Assembly: GCA_010015805.1 (NCBI GenBank)
Contig: ML978121.1
Location: 2,542,001-2,606,000, forward strand
Length of the DNA stretch: 64,000 bases
Direction of reading: 5' to 3'
DNA from: Rhizodiscina lignyota
Lineage: Eukaryota; Ascomycota; Dothideomycetes; Aulographales; Rhizodiscinaceae
The notes under the pieces were generated by a model. It was not told the origin of the DNA, did not search any database, and was given only the letters and a program-made list of their open reading frames with translations. The position numbers were made by a program, and so were the translations under genes. Positions 1 through 11,161 of this stretch are shown in pieces. Within the stretch, counting starts at the first letter, position 1. The number at the start of each line of letters is the position of its first letter.

Positions 1-656
1 GTAGAGAAGATTTCGCGCACAGTAGCTAGATCCTTGACACCCTGGAAGAACGGGTTGTCTGGCGCGTTAAGGAAATAGATGTCGATTCCGTCGGCATCAT
101 GCTGCGTGCAGATGGGCGTAATAGTTTCGAGCGCGCCCTTCGTCTCCCGCCAGGAGCGACCGGCCATGCTGCCGGAGTCATCGATTAAGAAAACTGTGTC
201 GAAGCTGCTAAGGAAGGCATAGCGATCATCTGCAGTCGCAGCTGAAGTTGACGATGTTTGCTCGCTTGAGCTAGTCGCCACAGGAGCGCTGTTAACTGGA
301 GCCGCCGGAGTGTACGCTGGTGGCGGCTCATTCGACGGAACTGTAAAGGCGTTCATGCCGGGTCGGTCTTTGAAATTGTTAGAAGCTAGTTCCATATAAG
401 TAGAGGCTTTGAACTCACCTGGTCGCCTCGTCGACGGAGCTGTCGAATTGTGGCGATTTGCGTTTCTAGCGTTGTTCAAATCTATTGGAGATTTGAAGCT
501 TGGTTCTTTAGATTTTGATCCGGAGAGCTTGTGCTTTAAGCTCCCGAGAATGCTGTTCCTTGATGACATGCCACTGCTCGTTCGCCGCGGAAGGCTAGTT
601 GCAGGAGAGTTGCATGAAGAGTTAAAGAGGTGAGAAGTATTTACGATGGTCGACAT
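1..656 (-). CDS. VWA-domain protein, C-terminus beyond window (partial)
   Basis: Two exons are visible on the minus strand: 656-419 and 367-1, joined across a 51-nt intron (368-418, donor GTGAGT, acceptor AAG). The reading frame runs through the junction (codon G|AC). The gene continues past base 1. The N-terminal part is low-complexity and Ser/Asn-rich. A von Willebrand factor type A domain then begins, with the MIDAS metal-binding motif D-x-S-x-S seen as IDDSGSM after FDTVFL. VWA domains usually mediate metal-dependent protein contacts; the role of this one is unknown. I chose the start at 656 because it is the first ATG in the open frame; a second in-frame ATG lies at 569. The VWA call is strong. 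Domains that may follow it are not in the window. Confidence 0.8.
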   Translation of the reverse strand, partial: MSTIVNTSHLFNSSCNSPATSLPRRTSSGMSSRNSILGSLKHKLSGSKSKEPSFKSPIDLNNARNANRHNSTAPSTRRPGEFKASTYMELASNNFKDRPGMNAFTVPSNEPPPAYTPAAPVNSAPVATSSSEQTSSTSAATADDRYAFLSSFDTVFLIDDSGSMAGRSWRETKGALETITPICTQHDADGIDIYFLNAPDNPFFQGVKDLATVREIFS

Positions 657-1359
657 TGTGACACAGATTTTAAGCAAACACCGGTAGTGTGGCTCTTGCT
701 TGCGGGGAAAGTCAGGTGGACTTGCTGTTATTTGTCTTGTGAAAATAAGTGCATGATTGTTGGTGAAGCCAACCTACCTTTATACATAACTACATAGTCG
801 CCCCTTCTTCACGAAATGGGCATCATGATACGATCGCGTGCTCGAGGCAATGCAGAGGGCGAATATGCCTTGAGCGTACCAATCCCAACAGTGATAAGCT
901 TTGAACCGCCGATACCCTTCATAATTCCCTCAAGGTGGACCTGGGCGTCTATCCGATGTTCTTTGTTGCGGCTCAGCCTCGTCACGTGAAATTTTAGTGA
1001 GCCACAATTAAGGCGGTGCATCGAGTAATGGGAGCCTGACTCCTGCAGCGCCACTATCAGGCTCCGCTTTGAATTCTGTGCCTTGTCTTGTCTCGTGTGG
1101 GGTACAGCCTGTGCACAGAGCCGAGTGGCTGGGTCGGGACCATTTGACCGAAAGAATTGTGAGGCTTCATCCACCCCCTTGATAATTTCCGGGTGACATG
1201 GCACAATGGCGCTATGTTATCATCCAGGGTCTCAAAAGCACGTTTTATGAATTGTCTGTGGCCTCATGGGCGGAGTCTATTGACAAGGCTTTGTGATAGA
1301 AGAGCAGGAAACCAGCCTTATCTGTGCAGGCGTATTCTCTCTGACAAATGCAGAGCAAC
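657..1359. other. Gene-free stretch, no clear content
   Basis: This lies between the 5' end of the VWA gene and the 3' end of the BTB-like gene. A 131-codon minus frame (809-1204) exists, but it has no recognisable domain or splice context. I see no RNA gene or repeat. The part next to 656 should hold the VWA gene promoter. Confidence 0.5.
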
Positions 1360-2723
1360 CTACACATCTCTGGAGGTCCAATCTCTTGTAACAGCCGTAA
1401 ACATGTCTCTGATATTGAGATGCCTCGTGAGGCACAAACTTCCGTGACCACGGTCACTGCCTGCCCTCGGTCTGCTACTCATCATCGAAGCGTTCCATAT
1501 GACCGGCCGCTTTGCATCGGTCCAGCTATAGTCTGCCCTACGGGCATCCCAACAGTCCGCACAAATTCCAATATCTATGTTTGCCGTATCAAGGCTGAGA
1601 TAGCGCTGGATATGATCAAGCAACGGCAAAAGCCTGCCTCGTAGGCCGCAATGCTTGTGATTCGTATCGATTTGGTATTCAGGGCATTGTCGCAGTGTGT
1701 CTATCAGGCGCTCGATGTCGCCTTGGTATTGCATCGGCCCATCTGGATTGAAGATAGAGCCTCGCAGAGGAAGCGTGTCAAGGCGATGGAAGAACCGCAT
1801 CATTTCGCCGAGTTGGAAAGAATCGCATTGAAGGGAGGAATCGTAGCCGAGTTTACATTGGCGCTCACCGTGGGTATAGAGCCTGAGAAAATGCGTTTGG
1901 ATGGATTGTAGGGTATCGAGGATGTATTCTCGACGCTGTATCATTTCCTCTGAAACGAATTAGCTGTATCATTCACCAGAAACCTCGATATCTTGATACC
2001 TTCGATGCCGAGAGGTAAATCCCAATACAGCGCACAATCATGATCCTCCGGAGCTTCAGGCTTCCATCGGCTAGAATTCTTAAGGATTAATCTCTTGGAA
2101 TACATCGACACCCAAGTGCCATGATCCAACAGTACTCCAATAAGAAGCTTTTGGCGTACTCTTTCTTCTGACAAATTGGCGCTTGTTCCTCGGTTCGTCT
2201 TGGCATCTAATGTCTGCAAGAACCGATGCTTCCTCACGAATTTCGATAGGACTGGAATAGCGTCGAAACGATCCGCAACAATGGTCAAGTTCGCAAGGTT
2301 GGGAATAGGAGGGTTTGACGTGGAGAGCTCCTGCCCATGGAGAGCACGCAAGAAGTCTGCTGCGAGGACTTTGATAGTATTGACCTTGGAGATTCGGCCC
2401 ACATCTGATATCACGACCTGAGGCAGCTCTTTCGGACGTGCTAGTTCAATCTCGCTGTACCTCTCCCTCAACACTGCAATCTCCCGACAGACTCTGGAGC
2501 CTTCGGCGAACTTGTCCGGGTGAAGAAGACTCGCGAAGTATGGCGAGCCCTGCCGCAAACGATCCGCCTCAACACGGTATTTGTAGGACTTGCGTTGGAC
2601 ATGGTCGTAAATGCTGAGGAGTAGATCGCCTCTGGTAGAGACAATGGTTAAATTCGTGTCTGTCGGTGGGTCAGAGTATAGATCATCGTCGTCATTGTCT
2701 ACAGCCACGACAGCCATTGCCAT
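1360..2723 (-). CDS. BTB/POZ-like fungal protein
   Basis: Exons 2723-2000 and 1949-1360 are joined over a 50-nt intron (1950-1999, donor GTATCA, branch GCTAAT, acceptor CAG), giving about 437 aa. Without splicing the two frames look like separate genes overlapping at an ATGA. With splicing the protein reads ...DLPLGIE-EEMIQRREYIL..., which matches how this ascomycete family normally continues. The N-terminal half (about residues 20-150) starts after an acidic stretch (DNDDDD) and has a BTB-like pattern (TIVSTRGDLLLSI, SPYFASLL). The C-terminal half has the family's conserved signatures, including CKLGYDSS, CDSFQLGEM, GDIERLIDTLRQCPEYQID and HKHCGLR. The biochemical role is unknown; BTB folds usually mediate dimerisation or cullin-adaptor contacts. 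The exact C-terminus after the YSW..KRP motif is less sure and could involve a further small intron. Confidence 0.75.
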
Positions 2724-3290
2724 CGAAAAGCTGCAGTTGATGAGCAGTCACAATGAGCATCTGCCGTCAAGAGCTGGTCGCTGAGATAAGTAAGAAGGTA
2801 CAGCACCGGCACAAGAGGAGTTTCACGGATATGGCCACGCCATGAGCAAGACAAACGCGAAGGATCTTCTGGTGGCACAGACAAGCTCAGTGGCGATGTT
2901 CCTAAGAAAAGACAGTTGATGCCATCGTCTTCGGTCTCGGATCTAAGCCCTCCACCTTTTTAGTTTTGCCGAATATTTGCCGGCCCGAAAGCCAATTAGG
3001 GACGATGCAGTAATCAACCAATTGACTTGTTGATGATTGGTTCATTCTTAGCTACGTACATTCCTCATCGCCTAAGCGTTCAGAGTTGCGATACCTTACA
3101 TTATGCCATATTGCTACCTCTTTGCCTGATTGTGTTATGGACCATACACCTTCAGTTCTCAGTGTAAGCAGCTTTGTTGAACCGCTTTCCCAATTCATAC
3201 TTGAAAACGAGCAGCCATCGTTGCTCGCCTGCATCACCCACTGTGCTTCGATCAACTAACTTGTCTATGACAAGACTCACGTCTCGATGC
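2724..3290. other. Intergenic: BTB-like gene promoter and FTR1 3' flank
   Basis: This contains two CCAAT pentamers (2992-2996 and 3018-3022) about 270-300 bp upstream of the BTB-like start. They are compatible with a HAP-complex site but are too short to be conclusive. I see no gene here. Confidence 0.4.
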
Positions 3291-4672
3291 TTACTCCGAT
3301 ACCTCGCGCACGTTGTGAGAGGTTCCAGCGACGGGGGTATCCTTCGCCTTCACGAACGTGTCCTCAAGCACGCCCTTCTCCTTCGGCTCGCCACTATACT
3401 CGCTCTCGCTAGCATGGCTGGGCAGATCACGCTTTCGCGGCTTCATGAATGGCCAGTGGCCACGCTTCTCGTAAAACATCATCACGAGGAAGCCCACAAT
3501 TACTGCGATCCAGTACATGTTGTACGAGATGACCGATCCGTACGTGGCGGAGTTCTCCCAGCCGAACAGAGCATTGAAGATACCCCAACCACCGCCGCCG
3601 TTAAGTTCGGCATTGCAGCACTATTCGGGAAGTAAGTGGGCTTGCATCACAATACAGGGAAGCGACACATACGTTGACGTGCCACACGCTCTTGCGGATA
3701 TCATACGAGCCAGCGCCAGAGCCGGTCTCAGCGGCATCACCACCAGTCGCGTCGTTCCACTGGAAAAGACATCAGTTACGGCATCTCTTATATCCAGTGT
3801 GCTACTAACCGCATTCTGCTCGAAGTACCAGACCGACTTTGAGAATAGACCGGCCGCAACAAGGTAGAGGAAGCAAGTCGAGATAATCAGGAAGATCTGC
3901 ATCGCGCTGGTGTTTCCGACCCTGCGATTCCATCAGATGCCATTTATGACTTCGTCACTTCAGAGGAAACTCACTTGTAGATGACGTAGCCGACGGCGAT
4001 TCCAGCAAGGAGCCCGCAAATCACTGCCAGAGGGAAGGACGACGCTGGAAGGCCGAGTCCTACACCACCAATGAAGACGACGGCCTCCAAACCCTCTCTG
4101 AGCACGGTGATGAACGGCAAGATGAACATGGCATATTTCTCGGCCCATCGCTTGAGTCTGCCCGAGAACCGGGTGTTGGTATTATCCCTGGCCTCGAGAG
4201 CGCGCGCAAGCTTTACCCTCCATTTCTCCTGCAGCTTTGACACTCTCAAGAGTGCGGCTCCCATCAGCGTAATGATGATGGAAGCAAGGAGCGCGAACAC
4301 GCCTTCCCATATTTCCTCGCTGCTTCCCCAAATGTCCTTGTCGAGTCCGTAAAAGGCGCCGATCAGGCCAGCTCCGATGATGATACAAATGAGAAGCCCC
4401 AAAGCGGTCCCAAACCAGATCTGTAATGTTCTTGTCAGAGTCGAAACATGCTACTGTTGGTCGAAATGCGTACCTGTTTCAGCAACTTTTTATACACGAC
4501 AGGATCCTTGTCTGGACCGATGGTCTGCTTTACCCAAGCCAGGAGCACCGAGACGATAATGCTCGTCTCAAGACATTCTCGGAAACAGATGAAGAAGACT
4601 GTGGCACGTTAACGCGGGAAGAGCCAGGGATAGGGGCGCCGTTTTACCTGGCACAGCAAACACGTTCACCAT
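3291..4672 (-). CDS. FTR1: High-affinity iron permease Ftr1
   Basis: Six exons on the minus strand (4672-4648, 4598-4474, 4420-3975, 3921-3810, 3759-3673, 3620-3291) give about 374 aa; all five introns are 49-53 nt. This is the plasma-membrane permease that takes up Fe3+ produced by the Fet3 ferroxidase, in reductive iron assimilation. Both iron-path REXXE motifs of the family are present: RECLE near the N-terminus and REGLE in the central exon ([11 protein letters not shown]). Several hydrophobic spans fit the usual seven-helix topology. The C-terminal tail is hydrophilic and charged, as expected for the cytosolic side. The very short first exon (25 nt, starting MVNVFAVP) was chosen because it puts the first helix and RECLE in frame. 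FET3 is the divergent neighbour across a shared promoter containing iron-GATA motifs, so repression by an SreA-type factor under iron excess is inferred. Confidence 0.93.
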
Positions 4673-4771
4673 CTTGGGCGAACTAACTAAAGGACAACAC
4701 TACAGTCACGATCGAACTCGAAAAGCCTTCGATCCAGCTATGTTTGTTGAGAAGGAGGCTCAAAAACCTCG

Positions 4772-4780
4772 ATCTGATAG
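4772..4780 (+). promoter_or_regulatory. Near-match iron GATA site (ATCTGATAG)
   Basis: It matches 8 of 9 bases of ATCWGATAA, the site recognised by SreA/Sre1-type GATA repressors. It lies about 100 bp upstream of the FTR1 start and 28 bp from an exact site. Confidence 0.5.
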
Positions 4781-4808
4781 GGGTGGGTGATAAAAGATCA
4801 AAAGATCA

Positions 4809-4817
4809 ATCTGATAA
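4809..4817 (+). promoter_or_regulatory. Iron-responsive GATA site (ATCTGATAA)
   Basis: This is an exact ATCWGATAA match, about 137 bp upstream of the FTR1 start. The motif is established for SreA/Sre/Sre1-type siderophore GATA factors. Occupancy here is inferred. Confidence 0.7.
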
Positions 4818-5704
4818 CCTTGTTATAACTTCAAGCGTCGAAAAGCTGGAGCGGGCCAGCCCAACTCACGCTGATCGGCCGACTTCGGGACGCTAATTTA
4901 CCTCAACTCCGCCGCGAGGGAATGCGACCCGAGTAATGGAAGCGCGGAAGCGAATTGGTTGAGTGGAGTGATTATCCCTCCATCGTTTCCCGCAGTCATG
5001 CATAGTCGTTTCCATTATCCAAGGGTCCGCCCAAAATGTAGGTAAGCGAATCGAGGTCGTACAACATTAGCGCACGTTCCTTTTTCCTTGCTTCCCGCAA
5101 GAGCTCCAGCACAGTCCGGCTTCGCGAGCCGTCTTGATTCTCCGTCACCAGCTTTTTCGCCGCTTCCAGTCATACTATTCTTAATTTCTAAGATGCGCAT
5201 TAGCTGTCTCATGAATTGTCATTTCATGCATAGTTGAAGAGATTATCTCTGGGCATAAGCTTCCCAACGTCGGAGGGTCTGCGACAGGCTTGCCAAGTAC
5301 CTGCCACAATTGGGCCTAGCGACGCTAGTGTGCAAGGACCTCACCAGCAACCTTGCCGTTATCCGATGATCTGATTTTCCTCTTTCAGCACCGTTTTTCC
5401 TCCAGTTGTTCGCCTACCGTTCAGTTTTAGCTTCGCCTGTGCTATAGGCATTCCTTCTCGCGCCAATATCTCGAGCTTTTAAAGAGCTTCAGCTGAGCGC
5501 AGTTGCTCAGTGACCAATTGAGGCTTCATTTGCAACACAGCTTACGATTGGCACTTGCCCAGTCGAGCAAAAAGCCACCCCATCCCCGCTAAGTTCATCA
5601 AGCTACGACTGGGCGAATCTTATCCGGCCCCTCCACACCCTAGTTTCCGTGAGAAGCATTTCCCAGGCTGCCTGGCGCTCTTAGCGTATGTCCATGTGAT
5701 TCAG

Positions 5705-5713
5705 TTATCTGAT
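5705..5713 (-). promoter_or_regulatory. Iron-responsive GATA site (ATCAGATAA, minus strand)
   Basis: The plus strand reads TTATCTGAT. This is an exact ATCWGATAA match about 354 bp upstream of the FET3 start, paired with a second copy 65 bp downstream. Confidence 0.7.
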
Positions 5714-5769
5714 CCTCCGACCTTCGGCCAGCAATCCAGAACCGTAGGGTGGCGGAGGCGCTGAAAATT

Positions 5770-5778
5770 TTATCAGAT
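5770..5778 (-). promoter_or_regulatory. Iron-responsive GATA site (ATCTGATAA, minus strand)
   Basis: The plus strand reads TTATCAGAT. This is an exact ATCWGATAA match about 290 bp upstream of the FET3 start. Confidence 0.7.
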
Positions 5779-6066
5779 CATTGATTAGATTGGTCTGACC
5801 TGCTGTAGTGCAAGTAGGCCGAAGCGAGGCGATCCACCAGGATATTTGACACGATCAGCAGATCACCGCACTCCCCGAAGCCGCTCCACGCGCTCGAGGT
5901 GTCCGCAGAACATTCGATCTTATCAATCTCCCAAATCTTTGGCCGCCGAGTCCATTGGAGCGAAAACAAAGCGTACATCTATCCGTCGACCTGGTTGAAA
6001 GCTCTCAAAGCTTCTCAACGTGAACTGGGTGTGCATGTATCGTTAAGAGCCTCATCTTACTTCACA

Positions 6067-8150
6067 ATGGCTCTTTCACTGTCGAATTTCCGCTACTGTT
6101 GCTTCGCATTGCTCTCTTTCAGCGTATTCTGCAATGCCGTTACCGTCACATACAACTTCAACGCAACTTGGGTCACTGCTAATCCAGATGGCGCATTCCC
6201 AAGGCCAGTCATTGGTATCAACAACCAGTGGCCGCTCCCCGTAGTACGTGCGAACAAAGGCGACACCATCGTAGTACACTTTACCAACCTGCTTGGAAAC
6301 CAATCCTCGAGTCTTCACTGGCATGGTATTTACCAGAATGGAACTACCCATATGGACGGCGCAGTGGGAGTTAGCCAATGTGAAGTCGGTCCTGGCAGAT
6401 CGCTTACTTACAACTTTACGGTGAGTTTGAGATGTGGTTCGCTATGAGCATTCTGCTAATTCCCCCAGGTGAATCAAGTGGGCACCTACTGGTATCATTC
6501 GCACATCAACGCCCAGTACCCAGATGGAATCCGTGGCCCACTGATTATCGAAGACCCAGATAACCCTTATGCCGACGAATTTGATGAAGAACTCTTACTT
6601 ACGCTCTCTGACTGGTATCATGATCAGATGCCGAACCTAATGGCTAGCTTCGTCAGTGTCACGAATCCAACTGGTGCCGAGCCCGTCCCAGATGCGGCGC
6701 TCATGAACGACACCCAAAATTTGCAGATCAAAATACAACCGGGAAAGACGTACATGATCCGCATTGCCAATATAGCGGCTTTTGCGGGGCAGTACTTCTG
6801 GATAGAAGGTCATACAATGCGTATTATCGAGGTTGATGGTATCTACACGAAGGCTGCCGAAGCCAGCATGATTTACATTACAGCCGCACAACGGTACAGT
6901 GTACTGGTTACGATGAAGAATGACACGAGCAAAAACTATGCCATTGTCGGCAGCATGGACGAAGTCAGTGGTGCACTTCTTTACGAATGCCTTTACTGAC
7001 AGTTAATCAGGATCTCTTTGATACTGTTCCTCCCACGCTCAACCCGAACGTGACGAGTTTCCTCATCTACGATCAGTCGAAAGATCTGCCAACTGCGGCT
7101 TTATTGGACGAGTTTGATCCTTTCGACGACTTCACATTGGAAGCATATGACGACGAGAAGCTCTTTGAAAATGTCGACCACTCTATTGAATTGACCCTGA
7201 AAATGGACAACTTAGGAAACGGAGCCAATTAGTAAGACAAGTCTATCTTGCAATAATATTGGTTGCGCTGACGATAGTAGTGCCTTCTTTAATGATATAT
7301 CGTTTGTAACGCCCAAAGTCCCTATCTTATTCAGCGCACTCTCTACTGGCAACGCGGCGAACAATGCCACAGTGTATGGTGCCAACTCGAATGCATTCGT
7401 TCTCCAGAGAGGAGAGGTTGTCGAGATTGTTCTTAACAATAATGACCCGGGAAAGCATCCTTTCCATTTGCACGGCCACAATTTCCAGCTTGCTTGGCGT
7501 GCGGACGACGAAGCTGGCGATTATGACCCGAACAACGCAACGTTCCACTCTGTACCGATGAGAAGAGACACTGTCATGGTGCGACCTGATGCCAATATGG
7601 TCCTTCGCTTCAGAGCGGATAACCCTGGAGTCTGGTTTTTCCATTGTCACATTGAATGGTCCGTCTCTGTTAGCCCAATAGATGCAAGAGGACTGTACTA
7701 ATTTGGCCTAGGCATCTGGCAACCGGTCTCGCTGTTGTTATGGTTGAAGCACCCCTTGACCTTCAGAAATCACTCAAGGTTCCAGAAGACTTTATTCAAG
7801 CCTGCCGTGACTCGAACACACCCTTCGAGGGCAACGCGGCTGGTAACACGAAAGATGTGTTTGACCTGACCGGCGAAAACAAAAGTATCGCTCCACTACC
7901 CGCCGGCTTCACTGCACGAGGTATCGTGGCCCTGGTGTTCAGCTGTGTCTCCGCATTCTTGGGTTTGGCAGTCATTGCTTGGTAAGTCGCCAAACTTAAT
8001 TCCATACCTGCATAGTTATAGGGCTTTTCCAAGGCAGCGATATCACAACAGAAGTTAACTTATGTTTGTAGGTACGGCGCCGCCCCGATTGGCACGGCTG
8101 AGGTAGCTTCCGCGCAAAGGCGAATCGTCGAATCCGGACAAGAGGAATGA
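6067..8150 (+). CDS. FET3: Fet3-type multicopper ferroxidase
   Basis: Six exons (6067-6420, 6469-6963, 7011-7231, 7281-7658, 7712-7981, 8072-8150) give about 598 aa. The enzyme oxidises Fe2+ to Fe3+ at the cell surface with O2 as acceptor and passes iron to Ftr1. An N-terminal signal peptide ends near FCNAVTV. All four copper-ligand motifs are present: HWHG (84-87), YHSH (127-130), HPFHLHGH (416-423) and HCHIEWH (478-484). An Asp four residues before the third motif (DPGKH, D412) sits where yeast Fet3 has its ferroxidase residue D409. FWIEGH probably carries the partner Glu. A single transmembrane helix near the C-terminus (about 565-585) and a short cytosolic tail give the Fet3 topology, distinguishing it from secreted laccases. 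Two introns use weaker donors (GTCAGT at 6964, GTCCGT at 7659), chosen because they restore the conserved MDEDLFDTV and HIEWHLATGL joins. It is divergent from FTR1. Confidence 0.93.
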
Positions 8151-10009
8151 TTGAGGTATCAATTGGGCGTTTAGTTCTTAATTGAGAGAGGTGCATGTAC
8201 AGATCAGACGATTCTCTATGACACGTGTGAGAGTATCCGGGATGAGAGGGCGATTAGGCTGAATGACTTCATGAGACGAATATTTTTAAGAATGCAATAG
8301 TTCTTTAATTTGGCGACGGGGTATAGTTCCCTTGGACACGTACGATACCTAAATGTCAAGCTCCTTCTCTGCTTCTTCTCTTAGCCAGTCGGTCGACATT
8401 GCGCAATGCATCTTGCTCCACTAAACAATCCTGCCGCCGAGAGTGCGTCAGTGCCTGGGAACAGACCAGTCTGCGGAGCAAAGTGGACTGAGGGAGGAGT
8501 CGGGAGGACGGCAGCTCTTGCTTTCAACTCAAATCCTCTCCAGTTGCCGCCCACGCCAGGCGACCTTGCTTCCAAATCCCTACGTACTCAGTGCTTGATC
8601 AATTGCCCTTCGGTATTGGAATTTCGTACAATGCGGCACGGACGTTTTCTCAATATCCTTGTCAAACTGAAAGATCATCTGAGCACCAACGGTTTGGTCG
8701 CCGCGACGCGCATCCCAGACAGCGCATTTAGCCAATAAGCGACGCGACTGGCCCGCAACACGGCCGGCGGCTATTGGCCCTTGCGATGTTTCGTTCTGGA
8801 AGATCAATTTGATGAAGGTCGAGCTGTTTTAAGCACAAGATCTTGGATAGCACGGTCCTGGAACCAACCTTCACTGGTTGATATAGCTCGAGAGAGCGCA
8901 CCCGAAGCAGCTGATCGTTCGATACAGATTGAACGTGGATAGAGAGTTTTAGGTCGAGACGGCCTGCGTGAGGACGCTGGTTACACAACATAAGGTATCG
9001 ACCACGAAGATGTGGGTGTGTGGTACCAACACTGCAAGTCGCCGACGCGCATCTGCCATGCTTCCAAGAACCAAGTTTCTGGCCGAGCGTCCGCCAGCGA
9101 ATTTCGACGTGCCGCGTCGATGGACTCTGGAGAATAGAGCGCTTATGCAAGCCCGGAGTACAAGGCGGGTACGTACCGCTCATGAACCTTACATCAGCAC
9201 GGTTAATGAGGCCCTTCAGCTGTCAGGACGCAAATTGAACGTGGACAATGCTGGCGAGAGGTAGTGCGACGTGCACGACATTCTTCTCTATAGACATTGT
9301 TTCAGAGACATGAGCCCTTTTTGACTACCCTTTTTTAGCCATTCTAGGTAGGCACCTCTCCCGCTCTCTATCCACAACGTTCACCACCCACGCCGCAACG
9401 CCAACCGTCGAAAAGTCGCCGCACTAGCCTTCATATCGCCTGGCGCTTCCGCTGAGGCTCTATTCCGAGCGCCGTCCTTGCAACGGTCCCGGACCTTGTA
9501 GATACCAAGATGGCGTGGTTGGGTCGCGCGTCGATTGTCGTTTGCAAGGGCCTGGCGGCTCTGCGATCTGGCGGTGCCCAATGGGACGCGAGGAATGCTC
9601 GGGGCTATTTTTGCTACGCGCCTCAGGACGCTTCTCCACTCTCCACCGCTGCCATGTGCTTTTCTTGTGTAATGAGGAGTCTGCCTCAACGGCGCATATA
9701 TTATCGTGGGCACGCGGTCGGAGCGTAGGACGGGCGCTTCATGTTGTGTTGGTTTTTCCTAACTACTCTCTAATTGAACTTTTCCTCGACGATTTTCCTT
9801 TCTCATAATCCTTGGGTTCCTTTCTGTGTGTCTTTTGGGAGAACATCCAGCTGGGAGATAATTATACATTTCCTCAAGAGAGACTTCGCGATTTCCTCCA
9901 CGAAACGAACGGGGCTGGAGACCTTCGTCTATCCTCTCGCATTCAGGACGCTTCTAAAAAAAAAAAGTCGTCATTCCGGCGTCTTTTTCGAAACATCAAT
10001 CCTTCCATC
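8151..10009. other. Gene-poor stretch, no clear content
   Basis: About 1.86 kb separate FET3 from the DUF3455 gene. Open frames of up to 151 codons (8728-9183, minus) have no recognisable domain and no convincing splice context. The last 250 bp are pyrimidine-rich (about 9755-9830) and end with an A-run at about 9957-9967, typical of a fungal core promoter and 5' leader for the gene at 10010. I see no repeat, transposon or RNA gene. Confidence 0.5.
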
Positions 10010-10852
10010 ATGCATTTCTCAGTAGTGTCTTCACTGCTCCTCTCGACAATCCTCTCATCAGTCCACGTCATAGCTGCTCCTGCACAGCAAGAGAAGAGGG
10101 ATGCTTGGAACAAGGCTCTCGGCTGGCCAGAGCCGGAGTACAACTACTACAAGGCCGTCGGCGATACTGTAGAGAAGGCTGCGCGGGCGAACCAATTGGT
10201 GAACCAGCCAGCATGCAATATGCAATTGGCCCAGATGCCTCAGGGTATGTCATCTTTCCGTCTGAGTTGGAGTTGAAGTCAATGCTAACGACCATGTTCA
10301 GCACCGACACCATTACCACCTCCATCAGCAGGTCTGGTACTGTCACACATTGCAGTCGGTCGGGGAACACAGAACTACACGTGCCCGAAGGACGCTGACG
10401 CGAGCGTCGCACCAACTGCAGTTGGAGCTGTGGCCTCTCTCTTCAACGTCTCCTGCATAGCGGGCAACTACCCACAGCTCTTGTCATTGTTGCCTAGCGT
10501 CGCCGTCCGCTACCCAGTCCCGACAGCGAACAGCCAGCTTGCTCCAGCGAACGTGATGCTCTCAGGGCACCACTACTTCCAGGACGCGACGACGCCGTTC
10601 TTCAACATGATCACATCGGACTCGAACTACGGCATGGTAGCTGCTGCGAAGCTCAACGCGACCAACGCACCAGATGCAGCGAAGGATGTCACTTGGTTGA
10701 AATTGAATGCTAAGGCAGGAAACTGGAGCTTCGTCGAGGTGTACAGAGTGAACACGTCAGGTGGCCAACCACCAAAGACATGTGAAGGCCAGCCAGAGAA
10801 CATCGAGGTCCAGTACGCAGCAGAGTACTGGCTTTGGGCACCGCCGAAATAG
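10010..10852 (+). CDS. Secreted DUF3455-family protein
   Basis: Exons 10010-10244 and 10302-10852 (57-nt intron, donor GTATGT, branch GCTAAC, acceptor CAG) give about 261 aa. Residues 1-23 form a signal peptide ending in an Ala-rich site (VIAAPA). A Lys-Arg pair follows (QEKRDA), which looks like a Kex2 processing site. The mature part carries the hallmarks of DUF3455: GRGTQNYTCP, LSGHHYFQD, WLKL, VYRVNTSGG, TCEG and VQYAAEYWLW. Two or more N-glycosylation sequons are visible. Databases often label this family malate dehydrogenase-like, but the sequence has no nucleotide-binding fold, so I do not use that name. The function is unknown; it is probably an extracellular or cell-wall protein. It converges with GPI3 downstream. 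Confidence 0.85.
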
Positions 10853-11161
10853 ATTCGGGCAGAGATAGAATGTCTTTGTAGTCTATTTTCTGGTCAGCGT
10901 TTCTTGTACATGCATTGGGTATGGAGTTACATGGCGTGTCACTCACAGTCGATGAGATGGTAGATACCTCTCCAGCAACGCTGGAGCTTCAATTCATGTT
11001 GTATGTAAACTCACCAAGAGTTCGATGCCGATGCCGGTTATCTATCCCATGCTTCTCATAAGAGTAAATTGCCAAATTGGCTAGCTCCCGACATGCTTCG
11101 GCTGCTCCGATGGCAGAACGATGCACGTGAATTGAAATTTGTCATCCGGAGGGAAGCTTTG
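10853..11161. other. Convergent 3' flanks of the DUF3455 gene and GPI3
   Basis: About 310 bp between two stop codons on opposite strands. It should hold both polyadenylation regions; I see no other element. Confidence 0.4.

Larger units (their letters stand above)
4673..6066. promoter_or_regulatory. Shared divergent FTR1/FET3 promoter
   Basis: This 1.4-kb region lies between the two start codons. It holds three exact ATCWGATAA sites and one near match, listed separately, plus further GATA or TTATC cores such as TGATAA at 4788-4793 and TTATCCGAT at 5359-5367. The sites form two groups, one close to each gene. The open frame upstream of FET3 continues in phase back to 5899, but the ATG at 6067 is the one that gives a signal peptide. 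Confidence 0.75.

Noticed and set aside
809-1204. 131-codon minus-strand frame
   Set aside because: No recognisable domain or intron context, and it sits between two minus-strand genes; probably chance.
1941-1949. Apparent stop-start overlap (ATGA) between two minus-strand genes
   Set aside because: A canonical 50-nt intron (1950-1999) removes the stop and joins the frames into one BTB-like protein with family-typical sequence across the junction.
8728-9183. 151-codon minus-strand frame
   Set aside because: Composition and sequence resemble no family I know; there is no supporting start context.
10010-10852. Malate dehydrogenase annotation for the DUF3455 protein
   Set aside because: There is a signal peptide and no Rossmann fold; the label is a common database carry-over.
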